A stretch of 64,000 nt of DNA from Aequorivita sublithincola DSM 14238 (GCF_000265385.1 NC_018013.1:2569001-2633000), one strand, 5' to 3'. Counted from the stretch's first letter, positions 1-8,619 are shown. Program-made: numbers and translations. The notes: a model not told the origin generated them from the letters alone.

Positions 1-171
1 GATATTTCTTCAATAGATGCCGTTCTAAATCCTGAAAAGCACGATTATTACTACTTTGTGGCGGATGTTACCAACTTTGGGTATCATAAATTCGCTAAAA
101 ACTTGGCGCAGCACAATTCAAATAAAGTGGAATATGTGCGTTGGGTAAATAGTCAGGGATTAAATCGTTGA
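1..171 (+). CDS. mltG: Endolytic murein transglycosylase MltG, 3' end only
   Basis: The window opens inside this gene; 56 C-terminal residues and the TGA stop are present. MltG (YceG family) is an inner-membrane lytic transglycosylase that cuts nascent glycan strands and sets their length. The visible part carries the family's C-terminal signature: an Asn-Pro start, then HDYYYFVAD, then [14 protein letters not shown], the typical conserved tail (usual form YYYFVA...GxHxFSxTxxEHN). The catalytic Glu lies upstream, outside the window. The next gene is also a putative murein-cleaving enzyme on the same strand, but a promoter-like box lies between them, so they are probably transcribed separately. 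Confidence 0.9.
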   Translation, partial: DISSIDAVLNPEKHDYYYFVADVTNFGYHKFAKNLAQHNSNKVEYVRWVNSQGLNR

Positions 172-277
172 TATTTTAAAAATGAATTGAACTCTCTTGT
201 AACTCCTATGAATAAAGGGGCGTTTTTGTTTTCACATTAATTTAACAGCCTATAAATCAGATTTTTAAAAAAAGCTG

Positions 278-285
278 TATCTTTG
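278..285 (+). promoter_or_regulatory. Promoter -7 box TATCTTTG
   Basis: TATCTTTG matches the -7 consensus TAnnTTTG of the Bacteroidota primary sigma factor. It lies about 46 bases before the ATG of the lysozyme-like gene, after an AT-rich stretch; no clear -33 TTG is seen. Confidence 0.55.
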
Positions 286-331
286 CGCGCTGAAACTAAG
301 ATGTAATTATACATCCGAATTTTAAAAATTG

Positions 332-979
332 ATGAAAAAAAACATATATCTAATTGCAGTATTACTTGTTGTTACCTTACTGGTAGGGACGGGTTTCATT
401 ACAAAAGATGGCTTCGACTTCTCTGATTTTAGTACAGAAGGGTTGGAGTTAGATTACAACGTTCCCACAGAAGCTGAATTTACTCCTTTATTGGCTCCTG
501 TGACCCCGAAATTTTATTTGTTTTTGGGGAAATCCTATGTTGGATTTAAAGAGGCCCTTGGTTTTAAAGAGTCAAGAGGTAATTATCATATCGTGAATGA
601 TTATGGTTATATGGGTAAATATCAGTTTTCTGCTGCTACCCTTAGAATGATGGGACTTAAGGATACAGATAATTTTCTTTACAATACACGTCAACAAGAA
701 TCGGCTTTTTTGGCTTACACTTCTTTAAACAAGTGGGTTCTTAGAAAAGACATTAAGCGTTCTGTTGGAAAAACGATTGGTGGTGTAAAAATTACCGAAT
801 CTGGAATTTTAGCTGCTGCGCATCTTGCGGGAGCAGGAAATGTTCAAAAATTTCTTAGAAGTGGTGGTGAAAATGGTTTCGAAGATGCCAATGGCGCTTC
901 AATCCGTTATTACTTGAAAAAGTTTTCGGGTTATGACACTTCGCACATTATTCCAAACAAGAAACCGAGGATAATGTAA
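332..979 (+). CDS. Membrane-anchored lysozyme-like / lytic transglycosylase-like protein
   Basis: 215 residues, starting at the ATG at 332; a TTG one codon earlier is less likely. Residues about 4-24 form one hydrophobic segment, a signal anchor or signal peptide. The rest resembles the lysozyme/SLT fold: FKESRGNYHIVNDYGYMGKY around residues 80-100 has the catalytic-type Glu followed by Ser-x-Gly-Asn-Tyr, and AAHLAGAGNVQKFL near residue 170 resembles the family's AAHxxGxG motif. The likely role is cutting or remodelling peptidoglycan in the periplasm, which fits its place beside mltG. The substrate and whether it is lytic or hydrolytic cannot be told from sequence. A hairpin with a T run follows the gene. 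Confidence 0.7.
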   Translation: MKKNIYLIAVLLVVTLLVGTGFITKDGFDFSDFSTEGLELDYNVPTEAEFTPLLAPVTPKFYLFLGKSYVGFKEALGFKESRGNYHIVNDYGYMGKYQFSAATLRMMGLKDTDNFLYNTRQQESAFLAYTSLNKWVLRKDIKRSVGKTIGGVKITESGILAAAHLAGAGNVQKFLRSGGENGFEDANGASIRYYLKKFSGYDTSHIIPNKKPRIM

Positions 980-982
980 ATT

Positions 983-1696
983 TTATCCTTGAATGATAAA
1001 TAAGGTGGGTCTTTTATGAAGGTCCACCTTTATTTTTTTCCATAGTTCCGCTGGCGCCGTTTTTATGTATTCTGTTGGCAGGGTTATATCACAAGCCACG
1101 CAGATTCTTGTTTTAGCGTTTAGGTTTTCCGTTAAGCTTTGCAGCATTTGGTTGTTTCTATATGGCGTTTCAATAAACAATTGCGATTGGTCAAAGTCTT
1201 TTGATAGTTTTTCCAAACGTTTCAATTCTGATTTTCTTTCGCCTTTATCAATCGGCAAATAACCGTTAAACGAAAAATTCTGACCATTAAAACCGCTGGC
1301 CATCATAGCCAACAAAATCGATGACGGCCCAACCAAGGGAATTACTTTAATTCCAGATTCGTGCGCATAATGTACAGCACGAGCACCAGGATCCGCAATT
1401 CCGGGGCAACCGGCATCGCTAATTATACCTACATCAAAACCTTCAAGACACGGATTTAGCATTGGTGGAATTTCTTCCGGCTTGGTAAACTTATTTATTT
1501 CTTGAATATTCAGATCAGCTTGACTTTTTTCAGGAATAATACTTTTTATAAATCGACGTGCATTTTTTTCGTGCTCTACAATATAATGGTCAATTTTTTC
1601 AACCGCATTTTTTACTGAAATTGGTAATACGACCAATGGCGACACATCTCCCAACGGACAAGGGATTAGGTATAGGTTTCCTTTCTGAACAGTCAT
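983..1696 (-). CDS. SAM-dependent methyltransferase, RsmI/YraL-like (tetrapyrrole methylase fold)
   Basis: 237 residues, clearly related to RsmI, which 2'-O-methylates C1402 of 16S rRNA. Key family blocks are CPLGDVSPLV near residue 13, GIISDAGCPGIADPG near 91-105 (the SAM-binding loop), PLVGPSSILLAMMASGF near 121-137 and a GYLP motif near 145. The sequence is shorter than E. coli RsmI (about 286 residues) and differs in the N-terminal region. Bacteroidota often carry both a canonical RsmI and this shorter relative, so the exact RNA target is uncertain. It converges on the lysozyme-like gene, 3 bases apart, and its 3' end contains the hairpin that probably terminates that neighbour. Confidence 0.8.
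   Translation of the reverse strand: MTVQKGNLYLIPCPLGDVSPLVVLPISVKNAVEKIDHYIVEHEKNARRFIKSIIPEKSQADLNIQEINKFTKPEEIPPMLNPCLEGFDVGIISDAGCPGIADPGARAVHYAHESGIKVIPLVGPSSILLAMMASGFNGQNFSFNGYLPIDKGERKSELKRLEKLSKDFDQSQLFIETPYRNNQMLQSLTENLNAKTRICVACDITLPTEYIKTAPAELWKKIKVDLHKRPTLFIIQG
1002..1039 (+). terminator. Probable terminator inside the 3' end of the opposing gene
   Basis: AAGGTGG at 1002-1008 pairs with CCACCTT at 1024-1030 and is followed on the + strand by a T-rich tract. It would stop transcription from the lysozyme-like gene. It sits inside the coding end of the RsmI-like gene on the other strand, so it may be partly chance. Confidence 0.4.
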
Positions 1697-1703
1697 TGCT
1701 TAA

Positions 1704-3086
1704 TTATTGAACGATTAATTTTTTAACTGCGGTTTGTCCTTTTTCTGAAGTTACTTTTGTGAAATAGATTCCTGAATTCAATATTTCAATTGAAATTGTT
1801 TTTTCGTTGCTGGAAATATTTTCCTCGGAAAAAACCAAACTGCCTCGAATATCAAAAATCTGAATATTTTGAAGATTTTCATCTTTCAAGCTGAAAACAA
1901 CATTACCCGAAGCTGGATTTGGATGCATCCGAAGCGAATTTTCAATAGAAAAATCTTCAATACGTACTATTTGCCCTCCTTTAACCTTGTAAATGTCACC
2001 GCCATTTATGTCTATTATATAAAGTTCCTTGTTTATGTCTTCACCAAAAGAAACCCATCTTGCTGAAAAATTACCGTGTTCCATTATATTGCCAGCACTA
2101 TCCACCGTTCCAATCAAACCGCTGCAATAATCGGCAAAAAAGTAAAATCCTGCAATATCTGAATATTTTGAACCTCTGTAAACAAAGCCGCCCGTTATGG
2201 AGCAATTTCCGTTAGCGTGTGTATATTCTGCAATAGGAAAGGTTAATTCGGACTGTGGCGGACAATTTTCTGTGTTAAAGGGTTGTGAGCCTTCGTAACA
2301 GCGCCAGCCATAATTTAGTCCTGCATTACCAATATCAACTCGATTTATTTCCTCCAAATTTCCTTGACCAACATCAGCAATCCAAAGTTTATTACCAATA
2401 AAATCAAAAGAGAAACGCCAAGGGTTTCTTAAACCGTAAGCATAAATTTCTTGTTTTGCATTTACATTTCCAAAAAAAGGATTGTCTGTTGGAATACCAT
2501 AATTATTCCCTCCACTTGGGTTGTTTATATCAATCCTCAATAATTTACCTAAGAGCGTATTTATATTTTGAGCCCGATTTCCTGGGTCGCCGCCGCTACC
2601 GCCATCACCAGAAGATATGTATAAATAGCCTTCTGGGCCAAAAACCAGATTGCCTCCATTGTGGTTTGCAAATGGCTGTGAATAGCCGATAATAGGTAAT
2701 TCAGAGTTAGGGTTTGCTAAATCTGGGTTTGTGGGATCTACAGAAAAGCGCGAGATTTGTGTATCACCGTTAGGTTTTACGTAATTCACAAAAAAATAGC
2801 CGTTATTGGCATAATCTGGGTGAAAAGCCAAACCTAGCAATCCTTGCTCATTTCCATTGGCAATCTGTCCAGAAATGTTTAAAAAGGGCGTAGCATTTAC
2901 AGTTCCATCAGCCTGAATTATTTTTATTTTTCCGCCTTGTTCAACAATAAAAAGACGGTCATCATTAGCATTTTGTAAACTTAAGGGATCTGAAAATCCA
3001 CTTTTAAAAAGTTCAATAGATACATTCTGAGCCAAAACAAATCCTGACAGAAATAGAAATAAAAGTGAAGGTAGAAATTTTTTCAT
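1704..3086 (-). CDS. Secreted PQQ-dependent sugar dehydrogenase-like beta-propeller protein with T9SS sorting domain
   Basis: 460 residues. Residues 1-19 are a signal peptide ending in Ala-Gln. Residues about 25-370 form a six-bladed propeller of the soluble glucose/sorbosone dehydrogenase family (GSDH): NGGNLVFGPEGYLYISSGDG near 143 and GLNYGWRCYEG near 257 are typical. The family oxidises sugars with PQQ, or in animal HIPL proteins has other roles, so the substrate is unknown. The last 75 residues, beginning HPNPASGNVVF, are a type A type IX secretion C-terminal domain, which predicts export across the outer membrane and surface attachment or release. It is followed closely by the RsmI-like gene on the same strand, 7 bases apart. 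Confidence 0.85.
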   Translation of the reverse strand: MKKFLPSLLFLFLSGFVLAQNVSIELFKSGFSDPLSLQNANDDRLFIVEQGGKIKIIQADGTVNATPFLNISGQIANGNEQGLLGLAFHPDYANNGYFFVNYVKPNGDTQISRFSVDPTNPDLANPNSELPIIGYSQPFANHNGGNLVFGPEGYLYISSGDGGSGGDPGNRAQNINTLLGKLLRIDINNPSGGNNYGIPTDNPFFGNVNAKQEIYAYGLRNPWRFSFDFIGNKLWIADVGQGNLEEINRVDIGNAGLNYGWRCYEGSQPFNTENCPPQSELTFPIAEYTHANGNCSITGGFVYRGSKYSDIAGFYFFADYCSGLIGTVDSAGNIMEHGNFSARWVSFGEDINKELYIIDINGGDIYKVKGGQIVRIEDFSIENSLRMHPNPASGNVVFSLKDENLQNIQIFDIRGSLVFSEENISSNEKTISIEILNSGIYFTKVTSEKGQTAVKKLIVQ

Positions 3087-3139
3087 AACATTTTTTTTAG
3101 GGAAAGCACTAATGTAAAGAAATCAGTCGGATAACTTAG

Positions 3140-3595
3140 TTAAAGTCGTTTCGCAATTTCATCACAAGCTTCGTCCAGCATTTTAAAAACATTTTCGAAA
3201 CCTTTATCTCCACCAAAATAAGGATCTGGCACATCTACGTTTTCTCCTGGAAAAATTTCATCTAGAATCAATTTCACTTTTATTCTTTGTGAATCTTTTT
3301 CTGCAAGCGCCAACACATTTTCCTTGTTGCTATTATCCATTACGTAAATCCAATCAAAATCATCAAAATCTTTTTTACTGAATTGTCTTCCGCGTTGTTG
3401 AGTGATGTCTATATTATATTTTTTTCCAACGGCAATACTTCTTTTATCTGGTTCGTCACCAACGTGCCAATCACCAGTTCCGGCGGAATCCACAACTATT
3501 TTAGACGGATCAATCTTAGATTTTAATATTCCTTCTGCCAAAGGAGAACGACAAATATTGCCAAGGCAGACCATTAATATTTTTTGTTTCTGCAA
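3140..3595 (-). CDS. Low-molecular-weight protein-tyrosine phosphatase
   Basis: The loop VCLGNICRSPLAEG is the C(X)5R(S/T) phosphatase signature, placed near the N terminus as usual, and VPDPYFGG near residue 115 supplies the general-acid Asp. LMW-PTPs dephosphorylate tyrosine or arginine in bacteria. The frame stays open upstream to a GTG at 3664, but those extra residues are unlike the family. I chose the TTG at 3595, giving 151 residues beginning MQKQKILMVCLGN, which matches the usual 7-10 residues before the catalytic Cys. The ATG at 3574 would start directly at MVCLGN and remove most of the first strand. No tyrosine-kinase partner is nearby. Confidence 0.88.
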   Translation of the reverse strand: MQKQKILMVCLGNICRSPLAEGILKSKIDPSKIVVDSAGTGDWHVGDEPDKRSIAVGKKYNIDITQQRGRQFSKKDFDDFDWIYVMDNSNKENVLALAEKDSQRIKVKLILDEIFPGENVDVPDPYFGGDKGFENVFKMLDEACDEIAKRL

Positions 3596-3817
3596 AATGA
3601 AATGTATTAGAGTTTTATAGGAATTATGGTTTCTGAGAAATATTAAAGCGAAACATTTAGTCACTCCATTCTCAAAAAGCAGTATATTTTAAGTTTCGAT
3701 AAAAATAATGAAAATTGACAAACTTGGAAGGTTTATGTTTGGATTTAGGAACGCTCTAGCCGAATACAAATAAAACCTTTTAACCGTTTTTTATGACTTT
3801 AGGAAGATAAATTACTG

Positions 3818-3825
3818 TATCTTTG
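3818..3825 (+). promoter_or_regulatory. Promoter -7 box TATCTTTG for the cold-shock gene
   Basis: TATCTTTG matches TAnnTTTG. It lies 124 bases before the ATG of the cold-shock protein, which implies a long 5' leader of about 115 nt. Confidence 0.6.
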
Positions 3826-3900
3826 TACCATCAGGGCAGAAAACACTAAAACCCCAGTAAAGTAAAACAATAACAACATTAGAATCATATAACTCATTTA

Positions 3901-3933
3901 AAAGTCATCTGCCTATCGTGGATGGCTTTTTTT
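3901..3933 (+). promoter_or_regulatory. Terminator-like hairpin in the cold-shock gene leader
   Basis: AAAGTCATC at 3901-3909 pairs with GATGGCTTT at 3921-3929: nine pairs including one G-U, with an 11-base loop. A run of T follows to 3933. It ends 16 bases before the start codon. It looks like an intrinsic terminator inside the leader, so it may act as an attenuator or temperature-sensitive structure. A terminator for an unannotated short RNA is the alternative. Confidence 0.5.
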
Positions 3934-3948
3934 ATTTAAAAAACACAA

Positions 3949-4395
3949 ATGGCAAAATCGCAACAAACGTATAGTAAAAAAGAAAAAGAAAAAGCAAAAC
4001 TGAAAAAACGGGAAGACAAGCAAAAGAAAAAAGAGGCCCGCAAATCGGAAAAAACTCCTGGTATAGATTTCGTTTACGTAGATTACAATGGAAATTTGGT
4101 GGATACTCCGCCAGATCCTTCTATGAAAGTTGAAATTGAAGCTGAAGATATTATATTAGGTATTCCTCCAAAAGAAGAAGGCGACCGCGAAGCTTTTGAT
4201 CCTGTAAGAAAAGGAAAAGTATCATTTTATGACTCTTCCAAAGGTTTTGGTTTTATTATAGACAATGAAAACAACGAAAAATATTTTACTCACGTAAGTG
4301 GTATTATTGACGAAATCACCGAAAATGATAATGTTTCCTTTGAACTTGAAAAAGGCCAAAGAGGAATGAATGCAGTGAAGGTTACGAAAATTTAA
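3949..4395 (+). CDS. Cold-shock domain protein with lysine-rich N-terminal extension
   Basis: 148 residues. The C-terminal part, about 82-148, is a cold-shock domain: RKGKVSFYDSSKGFGFI carries the RNP1 motif (KGFGFI) and KYFTHVSGI the RNP2-like motif (usually VFVH). These OB-fold domains bind single-stranded RNA or DNA and melt RNA structure. The first 35 residues are almost all Lys, Glu and Arg, a basic tail that probably adds non-specific RNA binding. Canonical Csp proteins are about 66 residues, so this is an extended form seen in Bacteroidota. The long leader with a terminator-like hairpin suggests post-transcriptional control. A strong terminator follows. Confidence 0.9.
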   Translation: MAKSQQTYSKKEKEKAKLKKREDKQKKKEARKSEKTPGIDFVYVDYNGNLVDTPPDPSMKVEIEAEDIILGIPPKEEGDREAFDPVRKGKVSFYDSSKGFGFIIDNENNEKYFTHVSGIIDEITENDNVSFELEKGQRGMNAVKVTKI

Positions 4396-4414
4396 TTCTT
4401 TCTTACACTCATGA

Positions 4415-4447
4415 AAAAATCCCGCAATTTGCGGGATTTTTCATTTT
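4415..4447. terminator. Bidirectional intrinsic terminator
   Basis: AAAAATCCCGC at 4415-4425 pairs perfectly with GCGGGATTTTT at 4431-4441 around a 5-base loop, with T-rich DNA on one side and A-rich on the other. It serves both the cold-shock gene and the converging YtxH gene. Confidence 0.85.
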
Positions 4448-4461
4448 TAATAACGAAAATA

Positions 4462-4695
4462 TTAATTTGCAAGATCGTTTGCTTCTCTTTTAGCAGCATT
4501 TTTAAGCTGATCATATTTTTCAGAGATGGTATCTTCAACTTCCCCAGCTTTTTCTTTAATTTTTCTGCCAGTTTCGTTTGCTTTATCTTTAAGATTTTGT
4601 TTTTCTTCGGGTGTCATGTTTTTGTATTTCCAAAATGCAAATGCACCACCTGCTAAACCTAGCAATGCTAATAATCCTTTTCCTTTATTGTTCAT
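4462..4695 (-). CDS. YtxH-like small membrane-associated stress protein
   Basis: 77 residues. Residues about 6-22 (KGLLALLGLAGGAFAFW) form a short glycine-rich hydrophobic segment. The remainder is a charged helix with repeating Lys, Glu and Ala, typical of the YtxH/YtjA group of general stress proteins. The molecular function of the group is unknown. The gene is monocistronic and converges on the cold-shock gene with a shared terminator between them. Confidence 0.75.
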   Translation of the reverse strand: MNNKGKGLLALLGLAGGAFAFWKYKNMTPEEKQNLKDKANETGRKIKEKAGEVEDTISEKYDQLKNAAKREANDLAN

Positions 4696-4856
4696 GATTG
4701 TTTTTTTTTGTTTGTGTGAAGATACGCCTTTGTTGTATTCCCGAAGAATTTTGAAATGACTTTAGTATATATTTAATACTTAACAGGTTAATTTTTTAAA
4801 AACCTTCACAGTTTTCTTGAAGAAAAACAAATTTAGCTACAAACTAAAACTGTGAC

Positions 4857-4864
4857 TATATTTG
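4857..4864 (+). promoter_or_regulatory. Promoter -7 box TATATTTG
   Basis: TATATTTG matches TAnnTTTG and lies 14 bases before the ATG of the SDR gene, so the leader would be very short. Confidence 0.55.
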
Positions 4865-4878
4865 CCGAAAATTAAAAT

Positions 4879-6495
4879 ATGTCACAAAAGGTTTCTGAAA
4901 AAGAAACTTCAAAGAAGGAAGAAATGGAGAATCTGAACAAAACTGTGTCGATAGATGAAGCCCACCAAGAAATTAGCGCTGAAGAAATAGCGAAGTGTAT
5001 CGCCATTCTTGAACATCTAAACAACAATACAGACCATATTTTTGAAATACCAAAAAACCAGCGCACCGCTTTAATAAAAGCTTCAGGCCAATTTTCGCGA
5101 CCAAATCGTGAAGAGTTTTCCCGAAGAAAAAAGGATGCCAAAAAAGCTAAAAAACGCAAGCAAGCCAATAAAGACAGAACCGCTAGAAAAGAAACTGGCA
5201 TCAGAAGCGCTAGAGAAAACGTGGTGTTCGTAGCTCCAAAACTATTACAAGTAGCAGATTTGTCTTCAGAAGAAATGCAAGAGTTAGAAACCCCACGCAA
5301 TTGCTACGTCTGCAAAACGCTATTTACTAAAATGCATCATTTTTATGATACAATGTGTACGGAATGTGGTGATTTTAACTACGCAAAACGTTTTCAAACT
5401 ACTGATTTAACTGGCCAAGTTGCTGTAATGACTGGTTCTCGCCTAAAAATCGGATATCATATTTCACTAATGTTGCTTAGGGCGGGAGCGACTGTTGTGG
5501 CTACTACAAGGTTTCCGGCAGACTCTGCTTACCGTTTTGCGCAAGAAGAAGATTTCCATCAATGGGAAGATCGCTTGAAAATTCACGGTTTAGATCTTCG
5601 CCATATTCCGAGTGTTGAAATTTTCTGCAACTACATTGAGCAAAAATATGAAAACCTCGACATCCTCATCAACAACGCCGCACAAACCGTTCGCAGACCC
5701 GCAGGTTTTTACCAACATTTAATGGCGAAAGAGGAAATGCCTTTTGAAGAGCATCCGCAATTCGTAAAACATTTGTTGCACGATCACATGAATTGCTTGC
5801 AAGAACTAAAAACCCTAACCGCGGATATTGGCAAAAACCCAAACAAAAATCTTCCAGTTACTTGGCACGGTTCTGAACCTGGAATTGGAATACGCGCTTC
5901 AGCGAAACTTTCGCAGATTCCATATAGTTTTGACAATTCTTTAAGTGCGAAAGAAGTGTTCCCCGAAGGAAAATTAGATGCAGATTTACAACAAGTAGAT
6001 CTCAGAAAAACAAATAGTTGGCGTTTAAGGCTTGGTGAAATTGAGACTACTGAAATGATTGAAGTTCAGTTAGTAAATTCAATCGCGCCATTTGTTCTTT
6101 GCAATCGTTTAGGCGAAATTATGAAGAAGGAAAACACAGGTAAAAAACACATTATAAACGTTTCGGCAATGGAAGGAAAGTTCCATCGTTTTTTTAAGGA
6201 AGACCGTCATCCGCATACCAATATGGCCAAAGCTGCGCTAAACATGTTGACACATACAGCCGCAGGAAGTTTAGCCAAAGAAGGGATTTATATAAACGCC
6301 GTGGATACAGGTTGGGTGACTGATGAAGATCCCGTAGAACTAGCAAAGCGCAAAATGGAACTACACGATTTTCAACCGCCATTGGATATTGTTGATGGCG
6401 CCGCTCGTGTTATGGATCCATTGATTGATGGTATAAATACGGGAAAACATTGGAGCGGTAAGTTTTTGAAGGATTATAGACCGATTGATTGGTAG
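4879..6495 (+). CDS. Large SDR-family protein with basic N-terminal region, zinc-ribbon-like Cys4 and altered active site
   Basis: 538 residues, about twice the usual SDR length. Residues 1-135 are charged, with a Lys/Arg block at 82-104 and helical stretches. Cys142, Cys145, Cys160 and Cys163 form two CxxC pairs likely to bind zinc. The Rossmann domain begins near 180 with TGSRLKIG (185-192, the TGxxxGxG loop), and ILINNAA is the NNAG-type motif. In the catalytic region Ser429 is present and Lys451 is in KAA context, but the position four residues before that Lys is Thr447 rather than Tyr. The reaction is therefore uncertain: either another residue replaces Tyr or the fold has become a binding protein. 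The family recurs in Bacteroidota; I do not know its substrate. No obvious operon partner. Confidence 0.75.
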   Translation: MSQKVSEKETSKKEEMENLNKTVSIDEAHQEISAEEIAKCIAILEHLNNNTDHIFEIPKNQRTALIKASGQFSRPNREEFSRRKKDAKKAKKRKQANKDRTARKETGIRSARENVVFVAPKLLQVADLSSEEMQELETPRNCYVCKTLFTKMHHFYDTMCTECGDFNYAKRFQTTDLTGQVAVMTGSRLKIGYHISLMLLRAGATVVATTRFPADSAYRFAQEEDFHQWEDRLKIHGLDLRHIPSVEIFCNYIEQKYENLDILINNAAQTVRRPAGFYQHLMAKEEMPFEEHPQFVKHLLHDHMNCLQELKTLTADIGKNPNKNLPVTWHGSEPGIGIRASAKLSQIPYSFDNSLSAKEVFPEGKLDADLQQVDLRKTNSWRLRLGEIETTEMIEVQLVNSIAPFVLCNRLGEIMKKENTGKKHIINVSAMEGKFHRFFKEDRHPHTNMAKAALNMLTHTAAGSLAKEGIYINAVDTGWVTDEDPVELAKRKMELHDFQPPLDIVDGAARVMDPLIDGINTGKHWSGKFLKDYRPIDW

Positions 6496-6550
6496 GTTTT
6501 TTTTAGAAGAAAGAAGAGAGAATAAAGAGAAAAGACTTTAAAGTTAAATT

Positions 6551-6781
6551 ATGAACAACGAACAACCCAACAACCCACTACATGGAATAAAACTAGCAGA
6601 TATTCTGGAATATATTGTGGAATATTACGGATGGGAAACTTTGGGAGAAAAAATTAAAATCAATTCCTTTAACAGCAATCCTTCCATAAAATCGAGCCTT
6701 ACTTTTCTTCGGAAAACACCTTGGGCACGTGAAAAAGTGGAACAACTTTATTTGAAAACAAAATCAAAACAAAACCCATAA
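6551..6781 (+). CDS. VF530-family (DUF2132) DNA-binding protein
   Basis: 76 residues. The pattern [20 protein letters not shown], then [20 protein letters not shown] and [11 protein letters not shown] is the full VF530 signature, so the protein is complete. VF530 proteins are small helical proteins annotated as double-stranded-DNA binding from structural work; their cellular role is poorly known. It lies 55 bases after the SDR gene on the same strand. A repeated palindrome follows it directly and may end the transcript. Confidence 0.85.
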   Translation: MNNEQPNNPLHGIKLADILEYIVEYYGWETLGEKIKINSFNSNPSIKSSLTFLRKTPWAREKVEQLYLKTKSKQNP

Positions 6782-6792
6782 AACAAACCCGC

Positions 6793-6840
6793 TGCGCCCT
6801 TTGTGTATCCCGATAGCTATCGGGATTGTGCCCTTTGTAG
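6793..6840. repeat. Dispersed 20-bp palindrome flanked by a near-direct repeat
   Basis: ATCCCGATAGCTATCGGGAT at 6807-6826 is a perfect palindrome. Its core occurs again at 30030-30047. Here it is flanked by TGCGCCCTTTGTG (6793-6805) and TTGTGCCCTTTGTAG (6826-6840), which share TGyGCCCTTTGT. That layout suggests either an insertion with a duplicated target or a small composite repeat. Confidence 0.7.
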
Positions 6841-6952
6841 TTAAAATCCAGAACTTTTCATCGTTTTCGAGATATACAACACATTAAAAGTTAAAGTTTT
6901 TTCCAAAATAAATAAATCAGCCAATTCTTCGTCCAAAACCTAGAAAAGGACG

Positions 6953-6960
6953 TAGTTTTG
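6953..6960 (+). promoter_or_regulatory. Promoter -7 box TAGTTTTG for the helicase gene
   Basis: TAGTTTTG fits TAnnTTTG. It overlaps the TTG at 6958, which rules that codon out as a start and supports the ATG at 6985. Confidence 0.6.
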
Positions 6961-6984
6961 CAAACCTACACAAATGGGGATTTT

Positions 6985-8538
6985 ATGGCTGAGATTCAAG
7001 ACGCAATTCAAGAGAAAAAGACTGACAAAGAACTATATAGCTACCAAAAAGGCGCTATTGACATCATATTTGACAAGTTTGAAACTGCTCCCGATGATTT
7101 TCATTTACTATATCAACTCCCAACTGGTGGTGGAAAAACGGTTATTTTTTCTGAAATAGTTCGCCAATATCTTAGAAACCACAACAAAAAAGTACTTGTA
7201 ATGACCCACCGCGTGGAACTTTGCAAGCAAACTTCAGATATGCTTACCAGTTTTGGCGTGGTGAACAAAGTGGTTAACAGCACTGCAAACCTTGCCGATC
7301 AAGCCAAATATAGCTGCTTTGTGGCGATGGTTGAAACTTTGAACAATCGTTTGAACGACGATAAGTTGGATATTTCAGACATTGGTTTGGTTATTATTGA
7401 TGAAGCGCATTACAATTCTTTCACCAAACTTTTCAAATTCTTCGAAAAATCGTTCATTCTTGGAGTTACTGCAACACCATTAAGCTCCAACCGAAACCTT
7501 CCTATGAAGGATAATTACCAAGAATTGATTGTTGGCGAAAGCATAGAATCGTTGATTGAAAACGAATTTTTGGCGGAAGTTGAAGTTTTCCAATATAATA
7601 TGGGTCTTACTTCCCTGGAAATTGGTTCCAATGGCGATTATACCGTAAAATCTTCTGATGATCTATATTCCGCAGTTGGAATGTTGGATCAATTGTATCA
7701 GGCCTATTTGAATCATTCAAAAGGAAAGAAAACCTTGATTTTCAACAATGGTATAAACACTTCCATTCAAGTGTATTATCATTTAAAAGCCGAAGGTTTG
7801 CCCGTAGCACATTTGGACAATACCGCAACAAAAAAGCAACGGAAACAGATTTTGAAATGGTTTCGCGAAACGCCAGATGCAATTTTAACCTCGGTAAGTA
7901 TCCTAACTACTGGTTTTGACGAACCTACCATAGATACCATAATCCTAAACAGAGCAACCCGTTCCTTAACGCTCTACTTCCAAATGATTGGTCGTGGTTC
8001 ACGAATTTTGAACAACAAATCTAGATTCTCGGTTATCGATCTTGGTAACAACTATCAACGTTTTGGTCCTTGGGAAGCACCGCTAGATTGGCAGGCAATT
8101 TTCCGTTCGCCAGACTATTATATGGATCGCCTAATTAGCGATGATGAGTTGGAAAGTAATTTCCGTTATGAAATGCCTGAAGAGCTTCGGGCTGAATTTT
8201 CAAAAAGTAAAGAAGTGTTTTTTAATATAAAAACTACTTATCAAGATGCAACTTTTAAAGGTGAATCTTCAAAAGTAGTTTTGGAGCGTTCCATTGCGCA
8301 ACACGCTTACATTTGTGTAGAAAATAGCGAAGATGTTTATGACGCTTTAGGTCTGGCAAAAATGTTGGGTGACGACATAGATTACCGTATTGAAAGGTAC
8401 TCACAATGCATCAGCAAAAGCACCCACAACTTTATAAGTTGGCTAAAAGATGATTACCGACTAAAACTTCGCAGTTATCTACGTGATAACTTTGATACTG
8501 TTTTTGAAGAAATTAATGGTTTTCCACCAGAAGATTAA
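6985..8538 (+). CDS. Superfamily 2 DEAD/DEAH-box helicase
   Basis: 517 residues from the ATG at 6985. Motif I (PTGGGKT, near residue 47), motif II (DEAH, near 138), motif III-like TATP near 161 and motif VI (QMIGRGSRI, near 344) are intact, so ATPase activity is expected. The two RecA-like domains span about 15-370. The last 145 residues have no recognised domain. The arrangement matches the SSL2/RAD25-like helicases involved in DNA repair or nucleic-acid remodelling; no nuclease or methylase partner is adjacent, so a restriction role is not supported. It is transcribed alone and followed by a weak hairpin terminator. Confidence 0.85.
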   Translation: MAEIQDAIQEKKTDKELYSYQKGAIDIIFDKFETAPDDFHLLYQLPTGGGKTVIFSEIVRQYLRNHNKKVLVMTHRVELCKQTSDMLTSFGVVNKVVNSTANLADQAKYSCFVAMVETLNNRLNDDKLDISDIGLVIIDEAHYNSFTKLFKFFEKSFILGVTATPLSSNRNLPMKDNYQELIVGESIESLIENEFLAEVEVFQYNMGLTSLEIGSNGDYTVKSSDDLYSAVGMLDQLYQAYLNHSKGKKTLIFNNGINTSIQVYYHLKAEGLPVAHLDNTATKKQRKQILKWFRETPDAILTSVSILTTGFDEPTIDTIILNRATRSLTLYFQMIGRGSRILNNKSRFSVIDLGNNYQRFGPWEAPLDWQAIFRSPDYYMDRLISDDELESNFRYEMPEELRAEFSKSKEVFFNIKTTYQDATFKGESSKVVLERSIAQHAYICVENSEDVYDALGLAKMLGDDIDYRIERYSQCISKSTHNFISWLKDDYRLKLRSYLRDNFDTVFEEINGFPPED

Positions 8539-8619
8539 TTTTATTTTCAGCTTAGAGAATCAATTTTTTAAATTTTAATACTTACATTTATAGTTGAATA
8601 CTTTGTCTATAACAAAATA

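Noticed and set aside
3708-3773. 21-residue ORF between the phosphatase and the cold-shock gene
   Set aside because: Short, no recognised motif, and placed before the promoter of the next gene without a link to it.
6958-6984. TTG at 6958 as start of the helicase
   Set aside because: It overlaps a -7 promoter box; the ATG at 6985 gives the expected N terminus.
6985-8538. Helicase as part of a restriction-modification or defence operon
   Set aside because: No methylase, nuclease or specificity gene is adjacent; it stands alone between its own promoter and terminator.
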